A stretch of DNA of 64,000 bases, from positions 30,190 through 94,189 of the forward strand of contig JAKOVF010000370.1 of assembly GCA_029782225.1 (NCBI GenBank), read 5' to 3'. The notes beneath the pieces are model-generated. The model worked only from the letters and a program-made list of their open reading frames with translations, was not told where the DNA came from and made no database searches. The position numbers were made by a program, and so were the translations under genes. Below are positions 47,161 through 55,978 of this stretch, piece by piece. Position 1 is the stretch's first letter. Every line of letters begins with the position of its first letter. The stretch comes from Chloroflexota bacterium. Lineage in GTDB: Bacteria > Chloroflexota > Anaerolineae > Anaerolineales > Villigracilaceae.

Positions 47161-48632
47161 TGAAAACAATAATCAAGGCAAAATCGATTTTTCTGGCAGT
47201 GCTTTTATGGTTTATCCTGGCAGGTTGTCTACAAGCATCGCAACCGAATGGGCCTGCGCCAAGTCCACAGGTATCTGGAGCCGGCACACCAGGGGCGACA
47301 GACTCTAAAGAGCCATATGCCTTTCCGAAAGCGGAAGGATTTGGCGCTGACACGGCGGGCGGGCGCGGCGGAAAAACAATTGAAGTCACTACTTTGGATG
47401 ATGCTGGTCCCGGATCCTTGCGAGATGCTGTCGAAGCGAAAGGGCCACGGATCGTCGTTTTTCGGGTAGCAGGCACGATTGAGCTTGAGGCCAGCCTGGT
47501 TATCACAAATCCATTCATCACGATTGCGGGTCAGACTGCTCCAGGAAATGGGGTCACATTGCGTGGCGTTAGCGCCAATGTGGAGGCGCTCATTCAGATC
47601 GAGACACATGATGTCGTAGTTCGTTACCTTACATTGCGAGCGGGGCCGCCTTCGGCAGGAGACGGAATTGCCATCCTGACCTCTGTAAGCCATGACACCT
47701 ACAACGTGGTGATCGATCATAATTCGGTGAGTTGGGCCGTGAACCGGGATCTCTCAACCTGGTACGATGTACATGACATTTCTATTCAGTGGAACATTTT
47801 CTCGGAAGGATTGAATTGCAGCATTCATCCAAAAGGGTGCCACAGCAAGGGGGTCCTGATTGGCGGATATGCGAGCGACGAAGAGAAGACCAAGCCCGGG
47901 GCCCACAACATATCTTTCCATCACAACTTGATGGCCCATGATGGGGAACGCAATCCTTATATTAAGGCCGCGGGAGTTATCGATGTTGTCAATAATGTTG
48001 CATACAATCCATTCGGAACGTTCAGCCACATCGACCTCGAGGACCAGTTAGCACAAGACCTGGTAAATTACATCGGAAATTATTATAAGCCCGGGCCCGA
48101 TACAGAAACGAAATACGGCATCAAGGTCATCAATTCCGGGCCGTTGGGAGCGGGGATTTTTGTTAAGGGGAATATTGGACCTGAGCGGGAAAACGACAAT
48201 CTACCCGAGATCAATATTCTGGATCCTGAAGCGCAACCCTTTGTCGTATCCAACCCTTTCTCGTCACAGGTGATTACAGCCACATCCGCTCTTCAGGCTT
48301 ATGAACAGGTTCTTGATGATGCAGGAGCTAACAAAGGACTGAATTGTGATGGAACTTTCTTCATGCGCCGGGATGCAATAGACACGCGGATCATCAATGA
48401 TGTAAAGAATGGCACTGGCAGCATCATTGACGATCCATCTGAAGTGGGGGGCTGGTTGACAATTTCCTCTGCTGCGCCTTGTGCTGATTCGGATCACGAT
48501 GGAATGCCAGACAACTGGGAACAGAATAATGATTTCAATCCCAACGATGCCCTCGATGCCAGCAAAGACGCAAATGAAAATGGATACACAAATGTCGAGG
48601 AATTCCTCAACGGGACCAATCCACTTCATTAG
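47160..48632 (+). CDS. Pectate-lyase-like (right-handed beta-helix) lipoprotein
   Basis: This 490-residue protein has a lipoprotein signal (lipobox LAGC, C23) and a Pro/Ser-rich linker. A parallel beta-helix domain then starts with FPKAEGFGADTAGGRGGKTI and TLDDAGPGSLRDAV, as in polysaccharide lyase family 1. It continues with FITIAGQTAPGNG, VVIDHNSVSWAV and ISFHHNLMAHDGERNP. The C-terminus holds calcium-type loops (DSDHDGMPDNWE, DANENG). It probably cleaves or edits an acidic polysaccharide at the cell surface, perhaps the one made by this locus. Confidence 0.88.
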   Translation: MKTIIKAKSIFLAVLLWFILAGCLQASQPNGPAPSPQVSGAGTPGATDSKEPYAFPKAEGFGADTAGGRGGKTIEVTTLDDAGPGSLRDAVEAKGPRIVVFRVAGTIELEASLVITNPFITIAGQTAPGNGVTLRGVSANVEALIQIETHDVVVRYLTLRAGPPSAGDGIAILTSVSHDTYNVVIDHNSVSWAVNRDLSTWYDVHDISIQWNIFSEGLNCSIHPKGCHSKGVLIGGYASDEEKTKPGAHNISFHHNLMAHDGERNPYIKAAGVIDVVNNVAYNPFGTFSHIDLEDQLAQDLVNYIGNYYKPGPDTETKYGIKVINSGPLGAGIFVKGNIGPERENDNLPEINILDPEAQPFVVSNPFSSQVITATSALQAYEQVLDDAGANKGLNCDGTFFMRRDAIDTRIINDVKNGTGSIIDDPSEVGGWLTISSAAPCADSDHDGMPDNWEQNNDFNPNDALDASKDANENGYTNVEEFLNGTNPLH

Positions 48633-48644
48633 GGAGACATTTCC

Positions 48645-49796
48645 ATGGAACAAACCTTGTCCGGTCTGACAACGGATACAGAATCTTCGGCGAATAAAAA
48701 GCTCCTCCTGGTCGGCCCCAAGCCCCCGCCAATTGGAGGCTCGCCTCTCACTGTCCAGGCCATGCTTGAGCAATTGGTCTTCTATCCTACGGTAGAAGTT
48801 ACATTAATCAACACATCGCCTATGCTCGATGTAAGAAAGAAAATGACGGGCTTTAATATCGAGAAGGTCAGGCGGTCTCTGTCCATTCTTCCGAGATTTA
48901 TCACTGAAATTCCGCGCTGTGATGCAACGCTTGTATTTGCCAATGATCTGTTTGCCATTACTCTCGTACCGATCTTGTTACTTGTGGCACGGATATTTCA
49001 TAAGCCGTTCTTTCTCAAGCCCGTGGGGGCCGGACTTGACCTGTTTATAAGGGCGCGGAAGAAGATCTTCCAAAAGTACCTGCTCAGTGTTTTGAACGCT
49101 ACGAATGGCATCCTCGTACAAACTCATATGCTCAAGAGTGATCTGCGGAAAATGGGAGTCACGAACACTCACTATCTCCCGGGTTGCAGACCGTTATCCA
49201 CTCTCACATCAGCGCACCATGAAGAACGGACGGACTTGCGGATCATTTTTCTCGGGCACATTACCCGACTTAAAGGCCCACTTATTTTGCTCGAGGCTCT
49301 CAAACTTATGCCGCAGATATGTGAGCAGCAGGTCACCTGCGATTTCTACGGACCCATCCACGATGAAGTTCGTGACGAGTTCCTGAAAGGTCTGGAGCTA
49401 ACCCCGAATGCACATTATTGTGGTGTGGCCGAAGCCGGCACAGGTCCCCAGCTCATCTCATCCTATGATGCGCTCGTGCTGCCAACCTACTATGATACAG
49501 AAGGCCATCCCGGGGTGATCATTGAAGCCATGCACGCCGGGGTCCCCGTCATTAGCACCCAGGTCCGGACATTCCCCGAATTGATTACAAATGGCGTAAA
49601 CGGCTTCCTGGTCCCTCAAATGGATAGTTCTGCCCTGGCGGAGGCCATCTGTCTTTTTGCGGAAGACCCGGCCTGGAGAAAAAGAATGGGAGTGGCCAAC
49701 CATCTCAAAGGTCTGGAGTTTCGCGCCGATGCGGTCGTAGAGCAAATGCTCAGAATCATTTTTTCCGATGCAGTCATCCTCAGAGAGCAAAGATAA
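48645..49796 (+). CDS. Glycosyltransferase, GT4 family
   Basis: This 383-residue GT-B enzyme shows an N-terminal VGPKPPPIGGSPLTVQ loop and the donor-domain motifs IIFLGHITRLKGPLILLEAL and YYDTEGHPGVIIEAMHAGVP, with the usual Glu pair. It ends TAATG, overlapping the next glycosyltransferase by one base, so both are translated together. It adds a sugar of the repeat unit. Donor specificity cannot be read from sequence. Confidence 0.92.
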   Translation: MEQTLSGLTTDTESSANKKLLLVGPKPPPIGGSPLTVQAMLEQLVFYPTVEVTLINTSPMLDVRKKMTGFNIEKVRRSLSILPRFITEIPRCDATLVFANDLFAITLVPILLLVARIFHKPFFLKPVGAGLDLFIRARKKIFQKYLLSVLNATNGILVQTHMLKSDLRKMGVTNTHYLPGCRPLSTLTSAHHEERTDLRIIFLGHITRLKGPLILLEALKLMPQICEQQVTCDFYGPIHDEVRDEFLKGLELTPNAHYCGVAEAGTGPQLISSYDALVLPTYYDTEGHPGVIIEAMHAGVPVISTQVRTFPELITNGVNGFLVPQMDSSALAEAICLFAEDPAWRKRMGVANHLKGLEFRADAVVEQMLRIIFSDAVILREQR

Positions 49797-51058
49797 TGCA
49801 CATTCTATTTATGGCGCAGTGTTACGCGCCCGAAAATGTCAGTGCTGCCATCCTGATCACCGAGCTGGCCACGGATCTGGCAAAGCGCGGCCATCAGGTG
49901 ACCATGATTACCGGCGCACCCAATTATCCATACGGTCGCGTTTTTGATGGGTATCGGAATCGGCTGTATCAGTCGGAAATGCTGGAGGATGTACACGTCA
50001 TCCGCACCTGGAGTTACATTTCGCCATCCAAGAAATTCTGGTCTCGCTTACTTCATTACGGCACCTACAGCGCAACGGCCTTTTACGGTGCCCTGGCCGC
50101 TGGCCGGCCGGATGTGATTGTCAGCTATTCTCCTCCGCTTCCCCTCGGATTCTCAGCGTGGTTGCTCAGCCGTATCTGGCGTGTGCCCTGGGTGCTTCAA
50201 ATTGAGGACCTGTACCCGGATGCTGCAATTGCTGCGGGTGTGATGAGGAATAAGAAGGTTATTGGGTTCTTTCTCTGGATGGAAAGATTCCTATATCAGA
50301 GGTCTCATCTTATCTCAGTCATCTCGGACAGTTTTCGGCAGTCAGTGCTTACCAAGGGGGTTCCGGCTTCCAAGATGCACGTTATACCGTCCTGGGCCGA
50401 CCCAGATCAGGTGCGACCTCTGCCCAGGGACAATGCATTTCGGCACAGGCACGGCCTCGATGGGAAGTATGTGGTGATGTACGCAGGCAACATCGGGCTG
50501 ACATCCTGCCTCGAGGATATCCTGCTGACTGCAGAAATTCTCCGAGAGCGAACCGAAATCCAGTTTGTGATCGTCGGGGAGGGAGTAAAAAAGACTGCGT
50601 TGGAGGCAGAAATCCGCACGAGGCAGTTGCCAAATATCGCTCTATTGCCATACCAACCTCGCGAGTTCTTTCCCGAAATGCTTGCCGCCGCGGATATCCT
50701 CCTGGTCACTCTGAATGATGGTGCAGCACTCTCCTCTGTGCCAAGCAAGATATTCAATGGGATGGCAAGCGCGCGTCCAATCCTGGCCGTGGCCCCGCTG
50801 GGAAGCGAACTCGCTAATATCGTCAAGGAAGCAAGGTGTGGATGGAGAATTCCTCCCGGGTCGCCGATGGAACTGGCAATAACCATTACTCATTCAATAG
50901 GCCAGGAGCCTAAGCTCATCCAGATGGGGCAAAACGGACGGGTTCATCTCGAAAAATACTTTTCACGCAATGCCTGTGTGGACGCATACGAAAAAATGTT
51001 GGTTGGTTTGTGTAATCGCAGTCGATGGAACTCTGTTGATATGAGGAAGGCATTATGA
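49796..51058 (+). CDS. Glycosyltransferase, WbuB/WcaI-like GT4
   Basis: This 420-residue GT-B enzyme has the WbuB-type N-terminus (HILFMAQCYAPENVSAAILI) and TMITGAPNYPYGRVFDGY. The acceptor-side VLQIEDLYPDAAIAAG and the donor-domain VVMYAGNIGLTSCLEDI, together with SVPSKIFNGMASARPILA, are also present. It overlaps the next gene (ATGA at 51055). It probably transfers an N-acetylated or deoxy aminosugar, as WbuB relatives do, but that is family inference. Confidence 0.92.
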   Translation: MHILFMAQCYAPENVSAAILITELATDLAKRGHQVTMITGAPNYPYGRVFDGYRNRLYQSEMLEDVHVIRTWSYISPSKKFWSRLLHYGTYSATAFYGALAAGRPDVIVSYSPPLPLGFSAWLLSRIWRVPWVLQIEDLYPDAAIAAGVMRNKKVIGFFLWMERFLYQRSHLISVISDSFRQSVLTKGVPASKMHVIPSWADPDQVRPLPRDNAFRHRHGLDGKYVVMYAGNIGLTSCLEDILLTAEILRERTEIQFVIVGEGVKKTALEAEIRTRQLPNIALLPYQPREFFPEMLAAADILLVTLNDGAALSSVPSKIFNGMASARPILAVAPLGSELANIVKEARCGWRIPPGSPMELAITITHSIGQEPKLIQMGQNGRVHLEKYFSRNACVDAYEKMLVGLCNRSRWNSVDMRKAL

Positions 51059-51990
51059 ACGCAGAAACTTTTGCTGAATGGATGCGCCGGCAGGGACATC
51101 GTATTTATCGAACTCAAAGCAGTTACTGGTACGAGGCCGGCCCGCGTGTCCTTCAGGCTTTTCCATACCATTGGCTGATCACTCCAGACAAGAGGGAGAT
51201 TCGCGATCTGATGCTCAGGCATGGCATCGTCGCCCTCCGTTATTCGACTCCACTTGATTTTCCCAAAGGGATGGTGAGTTATCATATCGTGTTGCAACAA
51301 CCCTATGAGCTTGAGGCCCTGAAATCCCAGACCCGCAATGGTGTAAAACGGGGGTTGACACACTTTCAGTTCGAACAGGTCTCATTCGAAAGGTTGGCAA
51401 TCGAGGGATGGGCACTGCAACATGACACACTGGAGCGACAGGATCGCCTGCGTAGCATGAGTCAGGATGAGTGGCAACGCCTGTGCCGTTCAGCAGACGG
51501 TTTGCCAGGCTTCGAGGCTTGGGCTGCGACTTCGCAAGGGGAACTTGCAGGTGCAGTGATTATTTGCCGCATTGATGACGTATTCAATGTGCCTTACGCA
51601 ATGAGCCGCAGTTCCTATTTGAGCAATCATGTCAACAACGCGCTGTTTTATTCGGTCAGCCGTGAGATGCTGGGGCGTGAAGGCATCAGCAGCGTATTCT
51701 TCACCGTCCAATCTCTGGATGCACCGGCCAACGTGGATGAATTTAAATTTCGTATGGGCTTCCGGTCCAGGGCCGTCCGACAGCGCGTGGATTTTCATCC
51801 ATTCATCCGGCCGCTCGCCACATCGGGAATTCACGGCGGTGTCCGCAAACTGCTCCAGCGCGATCCGTCAAATCCATTCCTGGCAAAAGCTGAAGGGATG
51901 CTGCACTTCCACGTGGAAGGGAAACAGTCCCTTGCTCAACAGACCTGGCCCGAGTGCCTGACCGACCAAAAAGAGGTTTTCATTCATTAG
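51055..51990 (+). CDS. GNAT/FemAB-like acyltransferase
   Basis: This 311-residue protein has the layout of FemAB/GNAT proteins. An N-terminal sub-domain reads YWYEAGPRVLQAFPYHW, followed by LKSQTRNGVKRGL, a typical RN..R segment. A second acetyltransferase sub-domain includes LAGAVIICRIDDV, and NALFYSVSREMLGREGI follows. The C-terminal part is basic. It may add an acyl or aminoacyl group to a sugar of the polysaccharide. The substrate is unknown. Confidence 0.75.
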   Translation: MNAETFAEWMRRQGHRIYRTQSSYWYEAGPRVLQAFPYHWLITPDKREIRDLMLRHGIVALRYSTPLDFPKGMVSYHIVLQQPYELEALKSQTRNGVKRGLTHFQFEQVSFERLAIEGWALQHDTLERQDRLRSMSQDEWQRLCRSADGLPGFEAWAATSQGELAGAVIICRIDDVFNVPYAMSRSSYLSNHVNNALFYSVSREMLGREGISSVFFTVQSLDAPANVDEFKFRMGFRSRAVRQRVDFHPFIRPLATSGIHGGVRKLLQRDPSNPFLAKAEGMLHFHVEGKQSLAQQTWPECLTDQKEVFIH

Positions 51991-52016
51991 TTTATCCAAC
52001 CCAGTAAGGAGGGACG

Positions 52017-52544
52017 ATGTCAAATTTCGATGGTTGTCAATTACCCAGCATACCAAAATTTTCAGCAGGGGCTGCCGAAACACCGGCAACATTATTGATC
52101 GGTCGCATCAAGCGTCGATTCGCGCTGCCCTGGAACCGTTCTGTAAAGAAGTGGCTGAAGCAGATCTATTATGCAACGATGCACTGGCAGGGAGGTTCGC
52201 CTGCTCAAATCGCTGCCCGGGATTTTGCTCCGGCAATCCCATTACAGACCGGTGACCTGGTGAGAGTGCGATCGCGTGAAGAGATTGACTTAACACTCGA
52301 CCCATTCAAGGAACTGAAGGGCTGCGCTTTTCTACCCGAAATGTACCAATACTGCGGTACTCAGCAGCGTGTGCTCAAGGCTATGCAGCGCTTCATGGAT
52401 GAACGGGACTACAAGCTCAAAAAGGTACGCGGCGTGATTTTGCTTCAGAATGTCATCTGTACCGGTACGCCAACCTTTGGCGCCTGTGATCGCTGTTGTT
52501 TTCTTTTCTGGCGGGAGGAATGGCTAGAGAAGATTGAGGCTTAG
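52017..52544 (+). CDS. Cys-rich conserved protein of unknown function
   Basis: This 175-residue protein starts with an ATG after AAGGAGGGAC. The first 80 residues are basic and probably helical. The second half looks strongly conserved in style. A beta segment, GDLVRVRSREEIDLTL, leads to a block with CAFLPEMYQYCGTQQRVLKA, MDERDYKLKKVRGVILL and a Cys cluster (VICTGTPTFGACDRCCFLFW). Six Cys suggest a metal or disulfide site. I do not recognise a named family. Its place directly before the initiating sugar transferase, with a short overlap of alternative starts, ties it to polysaccharide assembly. Confidence 0.7.
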   Translation: MSNFDGCQLPSIPKFSAGAAETPATLLIGRIKRRFALPWNRSVKKWLKQIYYATMHWQGGSPAQIAARDFAPAIPLQTGDLVRVRSREEIDLTLDPFKELKGCAFLPEMYQYCGTQQRVLKAMQRFMDERDYKLKKVRGVILLQNVICTGTPTFGACDRCCFLFWREEWLEKIEA

Positions 52545-52554
52545 GGAGGCTAAA

Positions 52555-54168
52555 ATGATTCGTTTGTTGGCTAATTACAAAAAGACCAAGCATATCGATA
52601 CCTGGTTTGCCAATGCGGTCGGCAGTAAGGCAAGCCGCGTGATCAAGCGCGCCTTTGATTTTATCGCCGCATGCATCGGTTTGATGCTGCTTTCACCGTT
52701 ATTCATCCTGATCGCAATCTTGATCAAGCGCGATTCGCCGGGGCCGGTCTTTTACTGGGGGACTCGCATTGGGCGCTATGGCCGTATCTTTAAGATGCTC
52801 AAATTCCGCACCATGTATGAGAACCCCAAAAGCTACCAGGGTCCCCGTGTGACCTGCAAGGAGGACGACCGCATCACTCCGCTTGGCAAATGGCTGCGCG
52901 ACACAAAGCTCAATGAACTGCCGCAATTGTGGAATGTCTTGATCGGCGATATGAGCCTGGTCGGTCCACGACCTGAGGATCCATCGATCTCCAAAACGTG
53001 GCCGGCGAGCATGGCGCGGGAGCTCCTCTCCGTACGGCCCGGTGTAACCAGCCCCGCTTCAGTTGTGTACCGGGATGAGGAGCGCATGCTGCATGCGGGC
53101 GATGTAATGCGGAAATACCTGCATGAGCTCAGCCCGGACAAAATGCGCCTAGATCAACTCTATGTTCGGTATCGTTCCTTCTGGCTCGACCTGGATGTCA
53201 TATTCTGGACTGCCCTGCTTTTGGTTCCGAAGATTCGAGCCTACACACCACCCGAGCAGCTTTTGTTCGTGGGACCGATGAGCCGCCTGGTCCAGCGTTA
53301 TGTGAGCTGGCTCATTTGGGATTTTGTAATTGTGTTTTTTGCCATCGGAGTTACCGGCATTGTTGTGCGTCTCTTCGGACCTCTCAATATTGGCTGGCTG
53401 AGAGCAGCAGAAATGGCTCTCGGTACCTCAGCGCTCTATACACTTGTGGGGGCGGTTCTCAAGACCAATCGGATCAATTGGTCAAAAGCCACTTTCTGGG
53501 AGACCGGACGTCTCTGGATGACCTGGCTGGTGGTTACATCCACAGTCGTGATTCTGAATCACTATCTGGGGTCTACAAGCCTGCGCACCTATGGCATGAT
53601 CCTCAGCGTATCCACCATCTCGCTGGCCGGGATCATATTCGTGCGCTATCGGGGGATCTTGTTAGATGGCCTGTTTAGCCGGTTGTTAGCTTATCACCTG
53701 CATTCGCCAACTACACGTGAACGCATCCTCATTGTCGGATCTGGCCGGACCGCTGAGCATATCGCGTGGCTGATGGACCACCCGACCTATTCCGGGAAAT
53801 TCCAGATTGTGGGTTTCATCGACGATGACCTGCGATCTCAGGGAATGACGATCTATGGCTCGAAGGTGATCGGCCGAATTCGCGATATCCCTGCGATTAT
53901 CCAAAAGCAGGATATCGGTCTGATCATTCTCGCTGACTTTCAAACGGCAGCACACAAGTACAAAGAATTCCGCGACACCAGCAGCCTCAAACCGGCCAGG
54001 GTCGTCGTTGCCCCGGATATCTTCGGCTCCCTGAGCAGTCTGGGAAGCGCCGCCTCAGGCGACAGCGGTACCGCTGACCTGAACGATTTTCAGTGTCAGC
54101 ACTGCCTGGCAAGATACGCTGCGCCAAAAAATACGGATGTCCACGAGGTACAGGATGCGAACCAATAG
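52555..54168 (+). CDS. Initiating sugar phosphotransferase with permuted domain order
   Basis: This protein of about 537 residues starts at ATG 52555, 6 bp after GGGAGG. The catalytic polyprenyl-phosphate glycosyl-1-phosphate transferase domain (PglC/WbaP core) is N-terminal. It has the membrane hairpin RVIKRAFDFIAACIGLMLLS and SPGPVFYWGTRIGRYGRIFK, then LKFRTMY, LRDTKLNELPQLWNVL and MSLVGPRPE (residues 30-230). Four TM segments (about 248-365) and a Rossmann/CoA-binding domain (ILIVGSGRTAEHIAW from 391) follow. WbaP/WcaJ proteins have the opposite order. It loads the first sugar onto undecaprenyl phosphate. Confidence 0.88.
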   Translation: MIRLLANYKKTKHIDTWFANAVGSKASRVIKRAFDFIAACIGLMLLSPLFILIAILIKRDSPGPVFYWGTRIGRYGRIFKMLKFRTMYENPKSYQGPRVTCKEDDRITPLGKWLRDTKLNELPQLWNVLIGDMSLVGPRPEDPSISKTWPASMARELLSVRPGVTSPASVVYRDEERMLHAGDVMRKYLHELSPDKMRLDQLYVRYRSFWLDLDVIFWTALLLVPKIRAYTPPEQLLFVGPMSRLVQRYVSWLIWDFVIVFFAIGVTGIVVRLFGPLNIGWLRAAEMALGTSALYTLVGAVLKTNRINWSKATFWETGRLWMTWLVVTSTVVILNHYLGSTSLRTYGMILSVSTISLAGIIFVRYRGILLDGLFSRLLAYHLHSPTTRERILIVGSGRTAEHIAWLMDHPTYSGKFQIVGFIDDDLRSQGMTIYGSKVIGRIRDIPAIIQKQDIGLIILADFQTAAHKYKEFRDTSSLKPARVVVAPDIFGSLSSLGSAASGDSGTADLNDFQCQHCLARYAAPKNTDVHEVQDANQ

Positions 54169-54242
54169 TCGCGGGTTCCGATTGCATGCAATGAAGAAAC
54201 CAAGGCAATCGGAAACTGGATCCGGCCAAAGAGCAGGGAAAA

Positions 54243-55238
54243 ATGAATGATTTCTGGAGGGGCAGGAAAGTCCTCGTAACAGGCGCGGGTGGCTTCATCG
54301 GCAGCCATCTGGTGGAAAAACTGGTCCAGGCTGGTGCATCTGTCCGGGCATTTGTCCGCTACAATTCCCGCGGCGACCCAGGATTGCTCCGCCTCGCTTC
54401 GCTGCAAACAATGGCTCGTCTGGAGCTTGTTGGTGGGGACCTGCGGGATCCGGAGGCGATACGCAAGGCGGTAAGCGGCTGTGAGTTGGTCTATCACCTG
54501 GGGGCACTGATTTCCATTCCTTATTCCTACCATCACCCGTTTGAAGTCGCCGAGACGAATTTTATGGGAACACTAAACATCTTGATGGCGTGTCGAGATC
54601 TTGGCGTTCAGCGCCTCATCCATACATCCACCAGCGAAGTTTATGGCACAGCGCAGCGGACGCCGATTGATGAGTCCCATCCGTTGCAGGGACAATCCCC
54701 TTATTCGGCCAGCAAGATCGGGGCCGATAAACTGGTTGAAAGTTTCCACTGCACCTATCAGCTGCCAGCCGTCACAGTCCGCCCATTTAATACGTATGGC
54801 CCGCGCCAATCGGCACGGGCGGTAATTCCCACGATTATCACTCAGGCCCTGGCGGATCGCCCCATTCATCTGGGCAATCTGGATGCCGTCCGTGATTTTA
54901 CATACGTAGATGATACGATCAACGGATTTGTCTGTGCGGCCGAGGCCGATCAGGTGGAGGGCCGTACGTTCAATCTTGGTACCGGGGCTGAGATCAGCAT
55001 TGGGAAATTGGTAGAGAAGATTATGCTGAAGGTAGGTGCGCAGGCAAAAGTCGAGGTCGATCCGCAGCGGATAAGGCCGGAAAAGTCTGAAGTCTTGCGT
55101 CTCCTCTCCGATAATTCGCTTGCACGCGAGCGGCTCGGTTGGTCGCCGTCCGTCAGCCTGGATGATGGCCTGGATACAACCATCGAGTGGATCAGAGAAA
55201 ATATGGATCGCTATCGAATCGGGATTTATGAGCTCTAG
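54243..55238 (+). CDS. NAD-dependent sugar-nucleotide epimerase/dehydratase (extended SDR)
   Basis: This 331-residue protein has the NAD motif VTGAGGFIGSHLVEKL. The catalytic sequence is STSEVYGTAQ, with Thr/Ser and the acidic residue of dehydratases, and YSASKIGADK with Tyr and Lys. VRPFNTYGPRQ is also present. The STSEVYGTA motif is common to GDP-mannose/UDP-GlcNAc 4,6-dehydratase-like SDRs. It prepares a keto- or epimerised sugar nucleotide, probably for the aminotransferase encoded two genes downstream. Confidence 0.92.
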   Translation: MNDFWRGRKVLVTGAGGFIGSHLVEKLVQAGASVRAFVRYNSRGDPGLLRLASLQTMARLELVGGDLRDPEAIRKAVSGCELVYHLGALISIPYSYHHPFEVAETNFMGTLNILMACRDLGVQRLIHTSTSEVYGTAQRTPIDESHPLQGQSPYSASKIGADKLVESFHCTYQLPAVTVRPFNTYGPRQSARAVIPTIITQALADRPIHLGNLDAVRDFTYVDDTINGFVCAAEADQVEGRTFNLGTGAEISIGKLVEKIMLKVGAQAKVEVDPQRIRPEKSEVLRLLSDNSLARERLGWSPSVSLDDGLDTTIEWIRENMDRYRIGIYEL

Positions 55239-55255
55239 GAAAACGGAGGTTGCAT

Positions 55256-55975
55256 ATGAAAGCGGTTGTGTTAGCGGGTGGGAAAGGTAGCCGCCTTGCG
55301 CCCTACACCAAGATATTACCGAAGCCGTTGATGCCAATCAGTGATATGCCAATTCTGGAAGTCATCTTACTTCAGTTGAAGGCGGCGGGGATCAATGATG
55401 TTGTTCTGACTGTCGGACATTTGTCAGAATTACTGCATGCGTTTTTTAGAGATGGGAGCCAACTGGGAATCCATATTACATACAGCTACGAGGAATGCCC
55501 GCTTGGGACGGCAGGTCCGATTGCGCTCGTGCCAGGGCTGGATGAGACCTTTATGGTTACCAATGGTGATGTCCTCACCACCCTGAATCTGAGGGAGTTG
55601 GTCCGGTTCCACCATGAGCAAAAAGCCATTGCGACCATTGCATCTCATCACCGTCAATCAAAGATTGATCTGGGCGTAATAAAAAAAGATGGAGATTGCC
55701 GCATTACAGGCTATATCGAGAAACCTGTGTATGACTTCCTGGTGAGCATGGGTATGTACGTTTTCGAGCCGGCTGTTCTCTCCTATATTCCTCGCGACGA
55801 ATATCTCGACTTCCCTACTCTGGTGCAGAAGTTGATCGCGGCTGGCGAAAGGGTCGTTGCCTACCAGTTTGATGGCTACTGGGAGGATCTGGGACGACCG
55901 GACGATTACGAGCGCGCCTCGCAGGATTTTGAAAATATGCGCTCACAATTCCTTTCTCAGCCTTGCGGAGACTAG
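55256..55975 (+). CDS. Sugar-1-phosphate nucleotidyltransferase
   Basis: This 239-residue protein starts at ATG 55256, 6 bp after CGGAGG; a TTG at 55250 has no room for a ribosome site. The nucleotide-binding signature is VLAGGKGSRLAPYTKILPKP, followed by TYSYEECPLGTAGPI and VTNGDVLTTLN. It forms a nucleoside diphosphate sugar from NTP and sugar 1-phosphate. It lacks the C-terminal beta-helix of longer GlmU-like proteins. It lies between the dehydratase and the aminotransferase, so all three likely make one unusual activated sugar. Confidence 0.92.
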   Translation: MKAVVLAGGKGSRLAPYTKILPKPLMPISDMPILEVILLQLKAAGINDVVLTVGHLSELLHAFFRDGSQLGIHITYSYEECPLGTAGPIALVPGLDETFMVTNGDVLTTLNLRELVRFHHEQKAIATIASHHRQSKIDLGVIKKDGDCRITGYIEKPVYDFLVSMGMYVFEPAVLSYIPRDEYLDFPTLVQKLIAAGERVVAYQFDGYWEDLGRPDDYERASQDFENMRSQFLSQPCGD

Positions 55976-55978
55976 ACG

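Noticed and set aside
52534..52554. TTG start seven codons upstream for the sugar phosphotransferase
   Set aside because: The ATG at 52555 has GGGAGG at proper spacing, and the TTG lies inside the previous gene.
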